Shown: positions 1 to 8,589, counted from the first letter of the stretch. The stretch is DNA of 64,000 nt from Actinospineispora spinosispora DSM 44797 (GCF_000429025.1 NZ_KE386833.1:1006582-1070581); one strand, 5' to 3'. The notes: generated by a model from the letters alone, not told the origin. Program-made: numbers and translations.

Positions 1-1
1 C

Positions 2-373
2 TACGGCTACAACAACCGGTCCTGCATGCTGCGGCTCCCGGCCAACCGCCCCGCTGTGGAGAACCGGGCCGTGGACAGCGCCGCGAACACCTACCTCGCC
101 GCGGCCTTCATGCTCGCCGCCGGCCTCGACGGCATCCGGCGTGGTCTCGACCCCGGCGAGCCCCGCGACGACCTCAGCTACCAGGCCGGCATCGAACGGC
201 TGCCGAGAACACTGCTCGGCGCTGTCGAGGCGTTCGAGAACGACCCGTTGACCACGGAGGTCTTCCACCCGGCATTCGTGCGTGACTACGCCGAGATGAA
301 GGTCGCCGAATGGGAGCAGGACCATCGCGAGGTGACCGACGCCGAGCGATCGACGTACCTGCTGAACCTGTGA
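2..373 (+). CDS. Glutamine synthetase-like ligase, C-terminal part (5' end outside window)
   Basis: The frame is open from the first bases and ends at TGA 371-373. It carries the C-terminal glutamine synthetase signature: NNRSCMLRLP near the start, then ENRAVDSAANTYLA and LAAGLDGIRRGLDPGEP. Family members ligate ammonia or an amine to glutamate using ATP. The next gene is a PuuD-like gamma-glutamyl hydrolase, so a PuuA-like gamma-glutamyl-amine ligase is more likely than the housekeeping GlnA (inference). The stop overlaps the GTG start of the next gene (GTGA), so the two are translationally coupled. The ATP-binding half lies upstream and cannot be checked. Confidence 0.85.
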   Translation, partial: YGYNNRSCMLRLPANRPAVENRAVDSAANTYLAAAFMLAAGLDGIRRGLDPGEPRDDLSYQAGIERLPRTLLGAVEAFENDPLTTEVFHPAFVRDYAEMKVAEWEQDHREVTDAERSTYLLNL

Positions 374-1059
374 CCGGCGGCGGGCCGGTAGTCGGGATCA
401 CGGTCGGGCGCGAGGGCCGCAACCTGGTGCTCGACCGGTGCTACGTCGACAGCGTCGTCGCTGCGGGAGGAACACCCCTGCTGTTACCGGCCGTCGAGGG
501 CGGCTTGCTGGTCCCTCTCGTCGACCGCCTCGACGCGCTGCTGCTGACCGGCGGCGGTGACGTCCGCCCGGAGCTGTACGGCGAGGAGCCCAGAGCCACG
601 CTCGAGGACACCGATCCGGTGCGCGACGACGTCGAGCTGCGGCTGTTCCGCCGCGCGAGGACGCGCGGCATCCGGGTGCTGGGTGTCTGCCGGGGCGCCC
701 AGCTCATGGCGGTGGCCACCGGGGGACGGCTGGTGCAGGACCTCCCGGCCGCCGGCTACCAGGTGCATCTCAACGCGAGTCACGACCGTGCCCCGGGGGA
801 CCTGCGGCACTGTGTGAAGGCCGAGCCGGGCAGCCTGGCCGAGACCGTGCTTGTCGGTGCCTCGGAGATCAACTCGCACCATCACCAGGCCATCGCGGAA
901 CCCGGCTCCGTGCTCACGGCGACCGCGTGGGCGCCGGACGGGACCATCGAGGCAGTCGAGGGTCCCGGACTGCTCGGTGTGCAGTGGCACCCCGAGATAG
1001 ACCACTCCCTACCGGTTTTCTCCTGGCTGACCTCCGCCAGAGAGGGGTCTCGACGATGA
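370..1059 (+). CDS. Class I glutamine amidotransferase-like gamma-glutamyl hydrolase (PuuD type)
   Basis: A 229-residue protein of the peptidase C26 family, which hydrolyses gamma-glutamyl amides. The nucleophile is in LGVCRGAQL (Cys about 107); the His partner is in QWHPEID near the C-terminus; TGGGDVRPELYG is the family's glycine loop. The start is GTG 370, overlapping the upstream stop; the longer frame from 310 would run 60 bases into the ligase gene. The stop overlaps the permease ATG (ATGA at 1056-1059). With the ligase it forms the glutamylate/deglutamylate pair known from putrescine catabolism. The real substrate is unknown. Confidence 0.85.
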   Translation: MTGGGPVVGITVGREGRNLVLDRCYVDSVVAAGGTPLLLPAVEGGLLVPLVDRLDALLLTGGGDVRPELYGEEPRATLEDTDPVRDDVELRLFRRARTRGIRVLGVCRGAQLMAVATGGRLVQDLPAAGYQVHLNASHDRAPGDLRHCVKAEPGSLAETVLVGASEINSHHHQAIAEPGSVLTATAWAPDGTIEAVEGPGLLGVQWHPEIDHSLPVFSWLTSAREGSRR

Positions 1060-2546
1060 GCTCTGACCTGACCGACAACGCGACCACCCACTCCGCGTAC
1101 CGGGACACGCTCGGCAAGATCGAGCGCTGCGGCATCGAGTACATCCCGGAGGAGGCGCGGAAGTCCGCGCCGAGGAACCTGTTCACCATCCTCGCCGGGG
1201 GCAGCCTCACCTTCAGCGTGATCATCGTGGGCTGGTTCCCGATCAGCTTCGGCCTGAGCTTCTGGCAGGCCGCGAGCGCGATACTCATCGGCTCCTCGGT
1301 CGGCGCCGCACTGCTCGCGCCGATGGGGCTGATGGGCCCGCGCACCGGAACCAACAACCCGGTGTCCAGCGGCGCCTACTTCGGCGTCGCGGGCCGGCTG
1401 ATCGGGTCGTTCCTGGAGGCGAGCGCCTCGCTGGCGTTCGCCGCGCTCAGCATCTGGACCGGGGGAGACGCCCTCGCGGGTGCCCTCACCAGGATCTTCC
1501 ACATCCAGGACGCCACCGTTCCCCGGCTCGTCGCCTACGCGGTGCTGAGCGTGGTCGTGACCGTCGTATCGGTCCTCGGGCACGCGAACATGGTCGCCGC
1601 GCAACGGATCATGATCCCGACCGCCGGGCTGTGCGTGCTGGTCGGGATCGGCGTGTACGGCCGCCACTTCGACGCCGGATACCCGGGAACCGGCACCTAC
1701 ACGTTCGGCTCGCTCGCGGCGACGTGGCTGGTGTCCGCGCTGCTCGCCGGCTCGACCGTGGCCTCGTACGGAGCCTATGCCGGTGACTGGACCCGTCACA
1801 TCGCCCGCACGCTGCACAGCGACCGGTCGATCGTGCGCGCGATGTTCCTCGGCGGCCTGTTCGGCATGGGCGGCCCGTTCATGTGGGGCACCTTCACCGC
1901 GACCGCGGTCTTCTCCACCGGCGCCGAGGGCGCCCACACCCCGTACGTCCTGGGGCTCATCAACGCCGCCCCGCTGTGGTACGTGCCCGCGCTGATCTAC
2001 CTCGGTCTCGCCTCCGGCACGTCCCAGGCGGTCATCAACACCTACGGCACCGGACTGGACACCTGCGCGATCATCCCGGGGCTCAACCGCGTGCAGGCGA
2101 CCCTGCTCGCCTGCACGCTGGCGACCGTACTCGTCTACGTGGGCTACTTCAGCTCCGCGCTGACCGAGGGTGTGGGCATATTCCTGCAGCTGCTCGCGTG
2201 CTTTTCCCTACCGTGGATCGTGATGGTCACGATCGGGCACTTCCGTCGTCGCGGCTACTACAACCCGGACGACCTGCAGGTCTTCAACCGCGGCGAGCGC
2301 GGCGGCATCTACTGGTTCTGGCACGGCATCAACGTCCAGGGGATGGCCGTGTGGGCGATCGCCACAGGCACGGGCCTGCTCTTCGCGAGCAACACCTGGT
2401 TCGTCGGGCCAGGAGCAGTGCTCTTCGGCGGCATCGACCTCGGATTCCTCGTGGCCACGGTTCTCGCCGCCGTGCTGTACCCGCTCGTACTCACCGTATT
2501 TCCCGAACCGGCCGAGGTGTACGGAACCACCCTCGGCCCACGCTGA
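1056..2546 (+). CDS. NCS1 family nucleobase:cation symporter (cytosine/purine permease type)
   Basis: A 496-residue membrane protein with about 12 hydrophobic segments. The N-terminal region has the NCS1 pattern, with GWFPISFGLSFWQA in the first segment and GLMGPRTGTNNPVSSGAYFG in the second. Family members import cytosine, allantoin, hydantoins or similar compounds with a cation. The start ATG 1056 overlaps the previous stop. Lying in one operon with a gamma-glutamyl ligase and hydrolase, it probably imports the nitrogen compound they process (inference). Confidence 0.85.
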   Translation: MSSDLTDNATTHSAYRDTLGKIERCGIEYIPEEARKSAPRNLFTILAGGSLTFSVIIVGWFPISFGLSFWQAASAILIGSSVGAALLAPMGLMGPRTGTNNPVSSGAYFGVAGRLIGSFLEASASLAFAALSIWTGGDALAGALTRIFHIQDATVPRLVAYAVLSVVVTVVSVLGHANMVAAQRIMIPTAGLCVLVGIGVYGRHFDAGYPGTGTYTFGSLAATWLVSALLAGSTVASYGAYAGDWTRHIARTLHSDRSIVRAMFLGGLFGMGGPFMWGTFTATAVFSTGAEGAHTPYVLGLINAAPLWYVPALIYLGLASGTSQAVINTYGTGLDTCAIIPGLNRVQATLLACTLATVLVYVGYFSSALTEGVGIFLQLLACFSLPWIVMVTIGHFRRRGYYNPDDLQVFNRGERGGIYWFWHGINVQGMAVWAIATGTGLLFASNTWFVGPGAVLFGGIDLGFLVATVLAAVLYPLVLTVFPEPAEVYGTTLGPR

Positions 2547-2561
2547 CGAAAGGTGCACCCC

Positions 2562-3218
2562 ATGCGCGTTCTGGTCCTCAGCTCCAGCCCACGCCGCAAC
2601 GGCAACTCCCAGACCATGGCGCAGGCCGCCGCCCAGGGCGCCAGGGACGCCGGACACGACGTCGACTTCGCGTACCTGTCGGACTACGTCGAGGGCCTGT
2701 TCCGGGACTGCCGGACCTGCCGTAACCTCGACGGGGCCTGCACCATCGCCGACGACTACGAACGTCTGCTCCTCGAGCACGTCGTCCCCGCCGACGGGCT
2801 GATCATCGCCACACCGCTGTACTGGTACGGGATGTCCGGTGCACTGAAGACCTTCTACGACCGGCTGTTCTGCTACACCTCGGGCAGCGCCCCGGACGGT
2901 GAGACCGTCGTCGACGGGCTGACCGGCAAGCGGGTGGCGCTGCTGATCGCGTGCGAGGAGAGCTACAAGGGCGCCACCCTCGGTGTCATCACCCAGTTCC
3001 AGGAGCTGACCCGCTACCTGCACCAGGAGCTGATCGGCGTCGCGGTCGGTATCGGCAACAGCCGGGGAGAGGTCGAGGCCGACCCGGCGCGGCCCCTGGA
3101 CCACGCCGAGGACCTGGGGCGCAGGCTGTTCGACGCCCGGGTGACCGACTACCGGATCGACACGCCGAGGTCGAACCGGGTGTGGGGCGAACGACCGGTG
3201 GCGGCGCCGCTGAGGTGA
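2562..3218 (+). CDS. NADPH-dependent FMN reductase / flavodoxin-fold oxidoreductase
   Basis: A 218-residue flavodoxin-fold protein. VLSSSPRRNGNSQTM is the FMN phosphate loop, and ATPLYWYGMSGALKTFYDR is the second flavin-binding segment. A cysteine cluster (CRTC, then GAC, about residues 50-60) resembles the iron-sulfur flavoprotein subgroup but has only three cysteines, so a bound cluster is doubtful. ATG 2562 is preferred over GTG 2553 because AAAGG at 2549-2553 is well spaced for it. It is the last gene of the ligase-amidase-permease operon and meets the lacI-type gene tail to tail only 2 bases away. Confidence 0.8.
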   Translation: MRVLVLSSSPRRNGNSQTMAQAAAQGARDAGHDVDFAYLSDYVEGLFRDCRTCRNLDGACTIADDYERLLLEHVVPADGLIIATPLYWYGMSGALKTFYDRLFCYTSGSAPDGETVVDGLTGKRVALLIACEESYKGATLGVITQFQELTRYLHQELIGVAVGIGNSRGEVEADPARPLDHAEDLGRRLFDARVTDYRIDTPRSNRVWGERPVAAPLR

Positions 3219-3220
3219 GG

Positions 3221-4234
3221 TCAGGGGCGCAGGGTCGAGTCCCGGACGTTGAGCCGGATCGGGATCTCGATCCGGCTCTCGGCGGACCCGGCGCCCTCGA
3301 CCAGGTTCACCAGCGCGGTCGCCGCCGCTCGGCCGACGTCTCGGGGGTACACGAACATCCCGGTGATCCGAGGGGACGTCAGCTGGAGCGAGCCGCTGTC
3401 GACCGCGCTGCAGATGCCCAGCTCACCCGGGACGTTCACGCCTCGCCGCTGCGCCTCGTGCAGCACGCTCAACGCGAGGTTCTCCGCGCTGGTGAAGATC
3501 GCGTCCGGAGCGGGGTGGCGATCCAGCAGACGTCCGAGTGCCTCGCCGGTCCCTTCGCGGGTGGGCGGCTCGTCGACCTCGACCACGATGGCGTCCACCC
3601 CGTGGGCGGCCGCGGCCTTCCGGTACCCGGCCATGATGTCGGAGGTGTAGGAACGGCTGGTGTCCGTGGTGATCAGCGCCGGCTGCCGGTAGCCCTGTTC
3701 CAGTAGGTGCGACACCATCAGCTCACCCGCCCGGACCAGGTCGTTGTCGACGACGACCGGGACCGCCCTACGGGGGTTGATCGGCCGGCCGGTGGTCACC
3801 AGCGGACGGCTGTCCCAGCCGTCGGAGAAGAACGGCTCGTCGCCTCGCGGGTCGACCAGGATCGCCCCGTCGACGGCGAAGGCACGCATGCCGTCGAGGT
3901 CGGCGTCCGGTGGGATGAGGATCAGGGCGTAGGACCGGTCGGCCGCCGCCTCCGAGGCGCCGTTCAACACTTCGAGGAAGTAGTCCGAGTTCGGCACCAG
4001 CGCGCAGTTCGCGGACGAGTCGACGGAGTTGGCGATCTGGATCGCCAGGGTGCGGCTTCGGCGGGTCACCAGCTGCTGCGCGTGGACGTTCGCGCGATAG
4101 CCGAGCCGGTCGGCGGTCCGCAGGACGTGTTCCCGGGTCTTCTCGGTGATCCGGCCCTGCCCACTCAGTACGTGCGACACCGTGGTGATCGAAACTCCCG
4201 CGGCGGCGGCCACATCGCGAATGGTTGTCGACAC
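3221..4234 (-). CDS. LacI family transcriptional regulator
   Basis: A 337-residue repressor. The N-terminal helix-turn-helix reads TIRDVAAAAGVSITTVSHVL, followed by the LacI hinge region, then a periplasmic-binding-protein-like sensor domain (about residues 60-335). GTG 4234 is preceded by GAGGAG at good spacing; the longer frame to 4321 would run into the palindromic repeat upstream. It converges on the ligase/amidase/permease/reductase operon and may control it, although its operator is not visible in the window. Confidence 0.88.
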   Translation of the reverse strand: MSTTIRDVAAAAGVSITTVSHVLSGQGRITEKTREHVLRTADRLGYRANVHAQQLVTRRSRTLAIQIANSVDSSANCALVPNSDYFLEVLNGASEAAADRSYALILIPPDADLDGMRAFAVDGAILVDPRGDEPFFSDGWDSRPLVTTGRPINPRRAVPVVVDNDLVRAGELMVSHLLEQGYRQPALITTDTSRSYTSDIMAGYRKAAAAHGVDAIVVEVDEPPTREGTGEALGRLLDRHPAPDAIFTSAENLALSVLHEAQRRGVNVPGELGICSAVDSGSLQLTSPRITGMFVYPRDVGRAAATALVNLVEGAGSAESRIEIPIRLNVRDSTLRP

Positions 4235-4280
4235 CGTTCTCCTCGCCAGCCCACGTCCGTCGGGTGCCTTCACGGTACGG

Positions 4281-4351
4281 CACACCGCGCACCTTGCGTC
4301 CACACCGCGCCACGTGCACATCGCGCGGTGTGGGCGCGAGGTGCGCGATGT
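4281..4351. repeat. Dispersed palindromic repeat A, copy 1
   Basis: A 71-bp intergenic element. By hand alignment it matches 25165-25235 at about 60 of 71 positions without gaps. Its core is an 11-bp perfect inverted repeat, CCACACCGCGC (4300-4310) and GCGCGGTGTGG (4323-4333), around a GTGCAC loop. A direct copy of CACACCGCGC lies at 4281. It sits between the lacI-type start and the hydrolase-like gene. Confidence 0.8.
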
Positions 4352-4422
4352 GCGCGGGGCGGTGTTGCGCCGGGGGCGAACACCGGCCCGGGGCGGGGCA
4401 GCGGTCTCTACCGTCTGGTGTC

Positions 4423-5154
4423 ATGACGGTGGTGACGACACGCACGGTCGAGTACCCGGCGGACGGCCTGACGATGGTCGGGCACCTGGCGCTCCCCTCA
4501 GGTACCGACCGTCGGCCCGCGGTTCTGCTCGGGCCCGAGGGGACCGGTCTCGACGATGTGCAGCGTCGTCGCGCCGACGCACTCGCGGAGCTCGGATACG
4601 TGGCGCTGGCCTTCGACATCCACGGTGGACGATGGTTCACCGATCCCCAGGAGATGCTGGACCGCTGCATGCCGCTGCTCGCCGACCCCGACCGGATGCG
4701 CGGAATCGGCCACGCGGCCCTGGAGGTGCTGCGCGGCGAACCACGGACCGACGCCGACCGGATCGCCGGTGTCGGCTACGGCACCGGCGGCGCGATCGTG
4801 CTGGAGCTCGGGCGCGCCGGTGTCGACCTGCGTGCGATCGCGACGATCAACGGGCTGGTCACCGGTCGCCCGGGCGAGGCCGCACAGATCCGCTGCCCGG
4901 TGTGGGCCGGCGTCGGATCCGAGGACCCGATCATGCCGCCTGCGCAACGGGACGCGTTCGCGGCCGAGATGCAGGCCGAGGGTGTCGACTGGCGCATGGT
5001 GATCTACGGCGGGGCCCTGCACGCGTTCCACCACCCGATGACCGAGCTCGACCAGGTTCTGCTGCCCGGCGTCGGCCCGCACCCCCGGCACGCGCAACGG
5101 GCCTGGAACGACGTGCTGGCGCTGCTCGCCGAGTGCCTGCCGCTGCCTGGGTGA
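4423..5154 (+). CDS. Dienelactone hydrolase-like protein lacking the usual nucleophile
   Basis: A 243-residue alpha/beta-hydrolase of the dienelactone hydrolase type. FDIHG (about 64-68), the acid-loop motif GSEDPIMPP and the His motif GALHAFHHP are present. The nucleophile elbow, normally G-x-C-x-G-G, reads GYGTGG, so Gly about 120 stands where Cys or Ser is expected. Either it is not a hydrolase or it works differently. ATG 4423 is chosen because the longer frame from 4225 crosses the palindromic repeat. It is alone on its strand next to decayed genes. Confidence 0.75.
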   Translation: MTVVTTRTVEYPADGLTMVGHLALPSGTDRRPAVLLGPEGTGLDDVQRRRADALAELGYVALAFDIHGGRWFTDPQEMLDRCMPLLADPDRMRGIGHAALEVLRGEPRTDADRIAGVGYGTGGAIVLELGRAGVDLRAIATINGLVTGRPGEAAQIRCPVWAGVGSEDPIMPPAQRDAFAAEMQAEGVDWRMVIYGGALHAFHHPMTELDQVLLPGVGPHPRHAQRAWNDVLALLAECLPLPG

Positions 5155-5163
5155 GCGCTGAGG

Positions 5164-5418
5164 TCAGGTTCGCCGGGCGATAGTCGCCAGCAGGGCAACG
5201 GCCTCGTCGACAGCGTGCGGGGTGATGTTTCCGTAGCCGATGACGAAGCCGCGGGGGTTCGAGTCCGGGGTGAGCTGGTAGCGGGTGATGGTGTGCAGGG
5301 CGATGCCTTCCGCCTCGGCGAGAGCGGCCAGCTCGTCGGGGTGGGTGTCGGTCAGCTGCCGCGGGGTCGCCCGGACCGCGTGACGCGGCGGCCGTGACGA
5401 CGCCGTCGGCGACGGGTC
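5164..5418 (-). pseudogene. 3' remnant of a MocR-type (GntR/aminotransferase) regulator
   Basis: An open stretch without a start codon that reads like the last 70-80 residues of a MocR/PdxR regulator: LAEAEGIALHTITRYQLT, then RGFVIGYGNITPHAVDEAVA, LLATIARR and a TGA stop at 5164-5166. The DNA-binding and cofactor-binding parts are absent. It is cut off where the small membrane protein gene ends at 5419. Confidence 0.6.
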
Positions 5419-5835
5419 TCACATCGCCGACGACGTGGCGCGCCGGTCCCGTAGTACGGCCATACCGACGGCGGTGAGACCCAGGACCGCCACGACGGCG
5501 TTGGCGGTGTGGAGCGTGATCGTCAAGGCCAGGGTCGGAGGGAACGTGTTCAGCAGGTGGTAGAAGAAGTGCGGGACGGCCCAGGTCGAGAACGCCAGAG
5601 CGGCGGGCACGACGTAGTGGGTTCTCGGCGTCACCATGGCGATGCCGAGCACGAGCGCGATACCCATCGTCGCGCCGCCGAAGTCATGCGCGAAGTGGTG
5701 GCTGAACGGCGGGTTCAGGTTCACGGTGGGGAAGTTGTCGTAGAAGCTGTGCGGAGCGAACTGGTTCCAGCAGCCGACCAGCACCTCCTCCAGGAACGGG
5801 ATCGCCAGGGTGAGGCGGATCGCGAGGTTGTTCAT
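5419..5835 (-). CDS. Small four-helix membrane protein, function unknown
   Basis: A 138-residue protein with about four hydrophobic segments: an N-terminal segment followed by VGCWNQFAPHSFYDNFP, then IALVLGIAMV, a histidine-containing helix (VPHFFYHLL) and a C-terminal helix. Similar small proteins are annotated as uncharacterised integral membrane proteins. ATG 5835 has GAGAGGAA upstream and overlaps the stop of the decayed NmrA-like gene (ATGA), so the two once formed an operon. I cannot assign a function. Confidence 0.7.
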   Translation of the reverse strand: MNNLAIRLTLAIPFLEEVLVGCWNQFAPHSFYDNFPTVNLNPPFSHHFAHDFGGATMGIALVLGIAMVTPRTHYVVPAALAFSTWAVPHFFYHLLNTFPPTLALTITLHTANAVVAVLGLTAVGMAVLRDRRATSSAM

Positions 5836-6618
5836 CGGGTTCCTCTCGTGGGCCTTCGGGTGGATGTCGCACCGGCCGCCTGTTCGACCTCGTGCAGGTA
5901 CTCGGTGAAGGTTCGTTCGCCACGGACGTACTCGCCCCGGGGGAGCAGACCGCCGCCGGTCATCGCCGCGCCGGCCGCGCCCGGTATGCGCAGCGGCACC
6001 ACGATCGCGCGGGACCGTCGCGCTCTCGCCAGACGGCGGGCCATGTCGGTCAGCTGGAGTGGTTCGGGTCCGGCCAGCGGTGGCAGGTGACCGGCCGGCT
6101 GCCGGCCCACCCGGGCGACCAGCGCGGGCGACCTCGGCCACGGCCACCGGCTGGCACAGCAGATGGGGCACCACCACGAACGGTCCGCGAGCGCCGTCCA
6201 GCAACGGCTCCGCGAACTCGTGGAACTGTGTCGCGCGCAGGATCGACCAGGGGAGCGGACCCAGCCGCACGGCCTCTTCCTGCGTGCGTTTGCCGAGATA
6301 GTAGCCCAGGCCGACGTCGTCGATGCCGACGATGGACAGCGTGATCACGTGCCGGGTCCCGGCCGACGCGCCCGCCTCCAGTAGGTTGCGCGTCGCCGAG
6401 GCGAAGAACTCGATCGCGGTCTTCTTCCGCACCGTCACGATGTTGCTGACGTCGATGATCTCCGTGCAGCCGGTCAGCGGGCCGGTGAGCCCGGTGCCCG
6501 TGGCCAGGTCCACCCCACGCGAGCGCGCGAGCACCACCGGGTCGTGTCCGGCCGCGACCAGTGCCTATACCACCAGCTCGCCGACCGTGCCGGTTCCTCC
6601 GGCGACCGCTACTCGCAC
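5832..6618 (-). pseudogene. Decayed NmrA-like NAD(P)-binding oxidoreductase (in-frame stop plus frameshift)
   Basis: The start GTG 6618 follows GGGAGG and encodes VAVAGGTGTVGELVV, a Rossmann nucleotide-binding loop. A TAG at 6565-6567 interrupts it; the same frame continues with ALVAAGHDPVVLARS and SNIVTVRKKTAIEFF through about 6125. There an extra base in a GC-rich run shifts it into the frame that ends at 5832 (LPPLAGPEPLQLTDMARRLA, then RGERTFTEYLHEVEQ). Removing both lesions restores one protein of about 260 residues. Two independent lesions favour true decay over sequencing error. Confidence 0.75.
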
Positions 6619-6718
6619 GCTCGTGCCTCCCAGGGAGCTCGGGTATGCCACCCACCGGACGAGACGAGTAGGCCGAAACGTGACAGTTCTCGTCGCGGTG
6701 GGCAGACCAGGGATCGGG

Positions 6719-7936
6719 TCAGGCGGACACCTCGTCCAGCGACCACGTCGTGCTGTGGTCGGCCTGCTCGAGGAGCGCCTCGGCGTCGTCGACCGGCGGG
6801 TAGATCCACACGGCGTTGATGTTCTGCTTGAGCTGCTTTGCGCTGGCACCGGTCTTCTGGACCACGCGGTCCCATCCGAGGGTCACCACCGCACCCGCGG
6901 GACCGAGGTCGAGGCAGGTCACGTAAGGATTGGGCGCGAAGGGGACGAGGGGGCGTCCGAGCAGATCCGCCGCCACGTTGTGCCCGGCGAACTTGCCCTG
7001 CGGAACGGCGTGCTGGCAGCTCTGCATCACGGTGTGACCGGGCTCGGCCTCGGCGGCGGCGGTGTCGCCCGCCGCGTAGACGCCGGGCACCCCGACCACC
7101 CGGAAGAACTCGTCGACGACGAGTCGGCCGATCTGGTCCCGTCCGCCCGGAATGTGCGCGGTCAGCGGGCTGGCCAGCATTCCGGCCGTCCAGATGGCGG
7201 TCGCGGTCGGAATCTCGGTGCCGTCGTCGAGGAGCACGCCGTCCGGTCGTACCTCCGCGACGCTGACGCCGGCGTGGACCTCGATGCCGAGCCTGGAGAG
7301 GGCCTCCTCGATCTGGGGGCGCGGACCTTCGCCGAGCGCCGACCCGGCCGCATCGGACCGTTCGACCAGTACGACGCGGACCGGGGCGTCCGCACCGGCG
7401 ATCTTCCGCAGCCGTTCGGTCAGCTCCGTGGCGACCTCCAGCCCGGTGAAGCCGGCGCCGATGACGACGGCGGTGTAGCGGCCCGGGACATCCTCGGCGG
7501 CCGGCAGCCGGTGAAGGTGCGCGTCCAGTGCGGCGGCGCCGGGCAGCTGGTCGACGTCGAAGAGGTGCTCGGCGCCGGGTAGCGCCGGCCGGACCACTCG
7601 GCTGCCCGCCGCCAGCACGAGTCGGTCGTAACCGATCTCGAGGGCACCGCCGTCCCGTCCGATCGCGGTCACGGTGTGTGCGTCGGTGCCGATCGCGGTG
7701 ACGGTCGCCGCGATCCGCCGGACCCCGATCGGGCCGAGAACGCGGTCGAGCGCGACCCGCATGCGATCCGGGTTCGCCTCGTAGAGCCGGGGCCTGATCA
7801 CGATGTCGTCGCCCGCGTCGATGAGCGTGACCCGGATGTCCGAATCGGGGACACCGGCGGCCCGGCGGTTGCGGACCACACCTGCGGCACACCACAGACC
7901 GGCGGAGCCGCCACCGACGATGACTACTTCGGACAT
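6719..7936 (-). CDS. FAD-dependent NAD(P)H dehydrogenase (NDH-2-like)
   Basis: A 405-residue two-Rossmann flavoprotein. The N-terminal FAD loop is VVIVGGGSAGLW (about 4-15). The NAD(P) loop is VVIGAGFTGLEVA (about 155-168), and VYAAGDTAA is the second FAD-contacting motif. This is the layout of type II NADH dehydrogenases and ferredoxin/thioredoxin-type reductases. ATG 7936 is preceded by GAGGAGG. The gene is divergent from a cupin gene across a 29-bp palindrome. No transmembrane anchor is evident, so the acceptor is unknown. Confidence 0.85.
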   Translation of the reverse strand: MSEVVIVGGGSAGLWCAAGVVRNRRAAGVPDSDIRVTLIDAGDDIVIRPRLYEANPDRMRVALDRVLGPIGVRRIAATVTAIGTDAHTVTAIGRDGGALEIGYDRLVLAAGSRVVRPALPGAEHLFDVDQLPGAAALDAHLHRLPAAEDVPGRYTAVVIGAGFTGLEVATELTERLRKIAGADAPVRVVLVERSDAAGSALGEGPRPQIEEALSRLGIEVHAGVSVAEVRPDGVLLDDGTEIPTATAIWTAGMLASPLTAHIPGGRDQIGRLVVDEFFRVVGVPGVYAAGDTAAAEAEPGHTVMQSCQHAVPQGKFAGHNVAADLLGRPLVPFAPNPYVTCLDLGPAGAVVTLGWDRVVQKTGASAKQLKQNINAVWIYPPVDDAEALLEQADHSTTWSLDEVSA

Positions 7937-8008
7937 GGGAATCCTCCTCGGGTCGCGGCGGGCCGGTGACCGTTGTGCAGTCACGGAGGCGGCCCGACGA
8001 CGATTCGG

Positions 8009-8037
8009 GACACTAGACATCCTGGATATCTAGTGTC
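8009..8037. promoter_or_regulatory. 29-bp palindromic operator in a divergent promoter region
   Basis: The arms GACACTAGA-C/T-ATCC pair across a single central base; 13 of 14 positions per arm are complementary. On the minus strand TTGACA (8038-8033) lies on one edge and could be a -35 box, with TCTAGT about 16 bases on as a weak -10, so a bound repressor would block the oxidoreductase promoter. No regulator gene is adjacent. Confidence 0.7.
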
Positions 8038-8079
8038 AAGGTTGAGTGGTCGCGCCGCGCCGAACGAAGGAGAGCCTGA

Positions 8080-8496
8080 GTGGCACAGTCAGAGATCGAG
8101 ACCCGGATCACCGTGCTCGACGAGCACGACCTCGCGGAGCTCCCGCCTTCGGGACACCTGATGACCGCGGTCGTGGAGATTCCGCCGAACAACCCCGGCA
8201 CTCCACCGCACCGGCACTCCGGCCCCGTGTACGGATACATGCTCGAAGGCGAGATGATCTTCGAGCTGGAGGGTGACCCGGCGAGGGTGCTACGCCCCGG
8301 GGACACCATCTGGGAGCCGGGTGGGGACCGCATCCACTACCAGGCGGCCAACCGGACGAGCTCCTGGACCCGGTTCGTCGTGGTGATGGCCTGCAAGCCC
8401 GGCGAGCCGATGCTGACCTACGTCGACGCCGAAGAGCTGGCCGCGCGAACACACCTGCGCAGCACCGCCCCCCTGGTCGAGCCCCAGGCGGGCTGA
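8080..8496 (+). CDS. Cupin domain protein
   Basis: A 138-residue single-domain cupin. Motif 1 is PPHRHSGPVYGYMLEGE (two His and a terminal Glu as metal ligands). Motif 2 is RPGDTIWEPGGDRIHYQAAN, with its metal-ligand His. GTG 8080 is preceded by GAAGGAGAG. It is divergent from the FAD oxidoreductase and shares its palindromic operator. Small cupins of this type are often metal-dependent isomerases or dioxygenase-like proteins of unknown substrate. Confidence 0.8.
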   Translation: MAQSEIETRITVLDEHDLAELPPSGHLMTAVVEIPPNNPGTPPHRHSGPVYGYMLEGEMIFELEGDPARVLRPGDTIWEPGGDRIHYQAANRTSSWTRFVVVMACKPGEPMLTYVDAEELAARTHLRSTAPLVEPQAG

Positions 8497-8589
8497 CTCG
8501 GCCCCGGCTGGCCCGGTGCACCCACCGCATCGCCGGGCGGGCCCGCCGTGCACACCTTCCGTGGCGCCTCGCACGGACCGCACCGACGA

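Noticed and set aside
882..1937. Long minus-strand frame opposite the NCS1 permease
   Set aside because: Composition is Gly/Arg/Asp-rich with no domain; it mirrors the third-position GC of the real gene on the other strand.
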